Source of the DNA: GCA-016700035 sp964646575
Lineage (GTDB): Bacteria > Patescibacteriota > Saccharimonadia > CAILAD01 > GCA-016700035
Length of the DNA stretch: 59,275 nt
NCBI GenBank assembly: GCA_964646575.1
Contig: CAZYFT010000004.1
Coordinates: 1 to 59,275 of the forward strand
Direction of reading: 5' to 3'
Each line of letters starts with the position of its first letter. Positions within the stretch are counted from its first letter, which is position 1. Below the pieces are notes generated by a model. That model was not told the origin of the DNA and did not search any database. It saw only the letters and a list, made by a program, of their open reading frames with translations. Shown here piece by piece: positions 59,049-59,275 of the stretch. The translations under genes and the position numbers were made by a program.

Positions 59049-59275
59049 ATGAATAAAGTCAGAAACACAGACCCCACCAAGTCAACCAATTCAAATCTGA
59101 GGCGCATCCATGACATCCGTCATCCCCAGTCCTCAGACCAACCAACTAACCGACCCCGCCGTGTCGGTCGTCTGTTATCATGGCGACTCCCAAACCGTCG
59201 AGTCCTCCGAGCTCGTCTAGTTACCATTACAAACAAATGGACCATCACTACAGCCCGTCTGCGCCAGTTGGCACT
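59049..59275 (+). CDS. Start of an Arg-rich protein, truncated by the window end
   Basis: An ATG at 59049 opens a frame that runs without a stop for 75 codons to the last base. The peptide is hydrophilic, rich in Arg, Thr, Asn and Pro (for example RRIHDIRHPQSSDQ, then RLLSWRLPNRR). This would suit a cytoplasmic N-terminus of a membrane protein. No Shine-Dalgarno site is obvious. No family can be assigned from this part. Confidence 0.4.
   Translation, partial: MNKVRNTDPTKSTNSNLRRIHDIRHPQSSDQPTNRPRRVGRLLSWRLPNRRVLRARLVTITNKWTITTARLRQLA

Noticed and set aside
1..59275. Alternative genetic code with UGA as glycine, known in some CPR lineages
   Set aside because: RF2 with SPF and GGQ motifs is present and conserved genes end properly at TGA.

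Overview
The window looks like a chromosomal segment of a small-genome, Gram-positive-type bacterium of the Patescibacteria (CPR), most likely a Saccharibacteria (TM7) relative. This placement is inferred from tight gene packing, a class I lysyl-tRNA synthetase, an L1 protein with a long acidic N-terminal extension, a sortase with an LPQTG-anchored protein, FtsEX followed by coiled-coil CHAP hydrolases, and several unrecognised coiled-coil or proline-rich membrane proteins. A UGA-type release factor 2 is present and genes end normally at TGA, so the standard bacterial code applies. No CRISPR array, insertion sequence or rRNA was seen; the only tRNA is tRNA-Leu(CAA).

Layout. 0.1-8.6 kb: penicillin-binding protein 2, GreA, LysRS-I, SerRS, HPF and SecA. 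8.7-12.1 kb: a 1015-residue coiled-coil membrane protein and a small acidic protein, both unrecognised. 12.1-15.95 kb: three single-gene units whose coding parts are strikingly GC-rich, separated by AT-rich promoters and strong hairpins. 16.0-25.1 kb: an LPQTG surface protein, RF2, MurA (opposite strand), FtsE-FtsX, two tandem PcsB-like hydrolases and a CtpA-type protease. 25.1-35.4 kb: CTP synthase, a response-regulator receiver, L27, an RNA methyltransferase, a flippase-like membrane protein, XseA-XseB, two unknown genes, a sortase, tRNA-Leu and a PEGA-domain protein. 35.5-39.8 kb: MreB in line with an O-antigen-ligase-like protein and two glycosyltransferases. 39.9-46.1 kb: mostly hypothetical or general-function genes. 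46.1-53.6 kb: a complete-looking C50-carotenoid cluster. 53.7-56.0 kb: secE-nusG-rplK-rplA. 56.1-58.9 kb: a dTMP cassette (dcd-tmk-thyX). 58.9 kb to the end: a leader region and the start of an unfinished gene.

The carotenoid cluster is the most striking system. crtI-crtE-crtB run rightward; crtYe-crtYf and a fused lycopene-elongase/glycosyltransferase run leftward. The two arms diverge from one palindromic -10 box (AGTATACT), with a start codon 8 bases away on each side. Together the genes would make geranylgeranyl-PP, phytoene and lycopene, add two C5 units, cyclise the ends and possibly glycosylate the product.

A second theme is transcript architecture. At least ten genes have a -10-like box 6-8 bases before the start codon, which implies leaderless mRNAs, and three convergent pairs share a 4-base stop-stop overlap. 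A third theme is cell-envelope construction: PBP2, MurA, MreB, FtsEX with its hydrolases, sortase and substrate, and glycan synthesis genes are all here.
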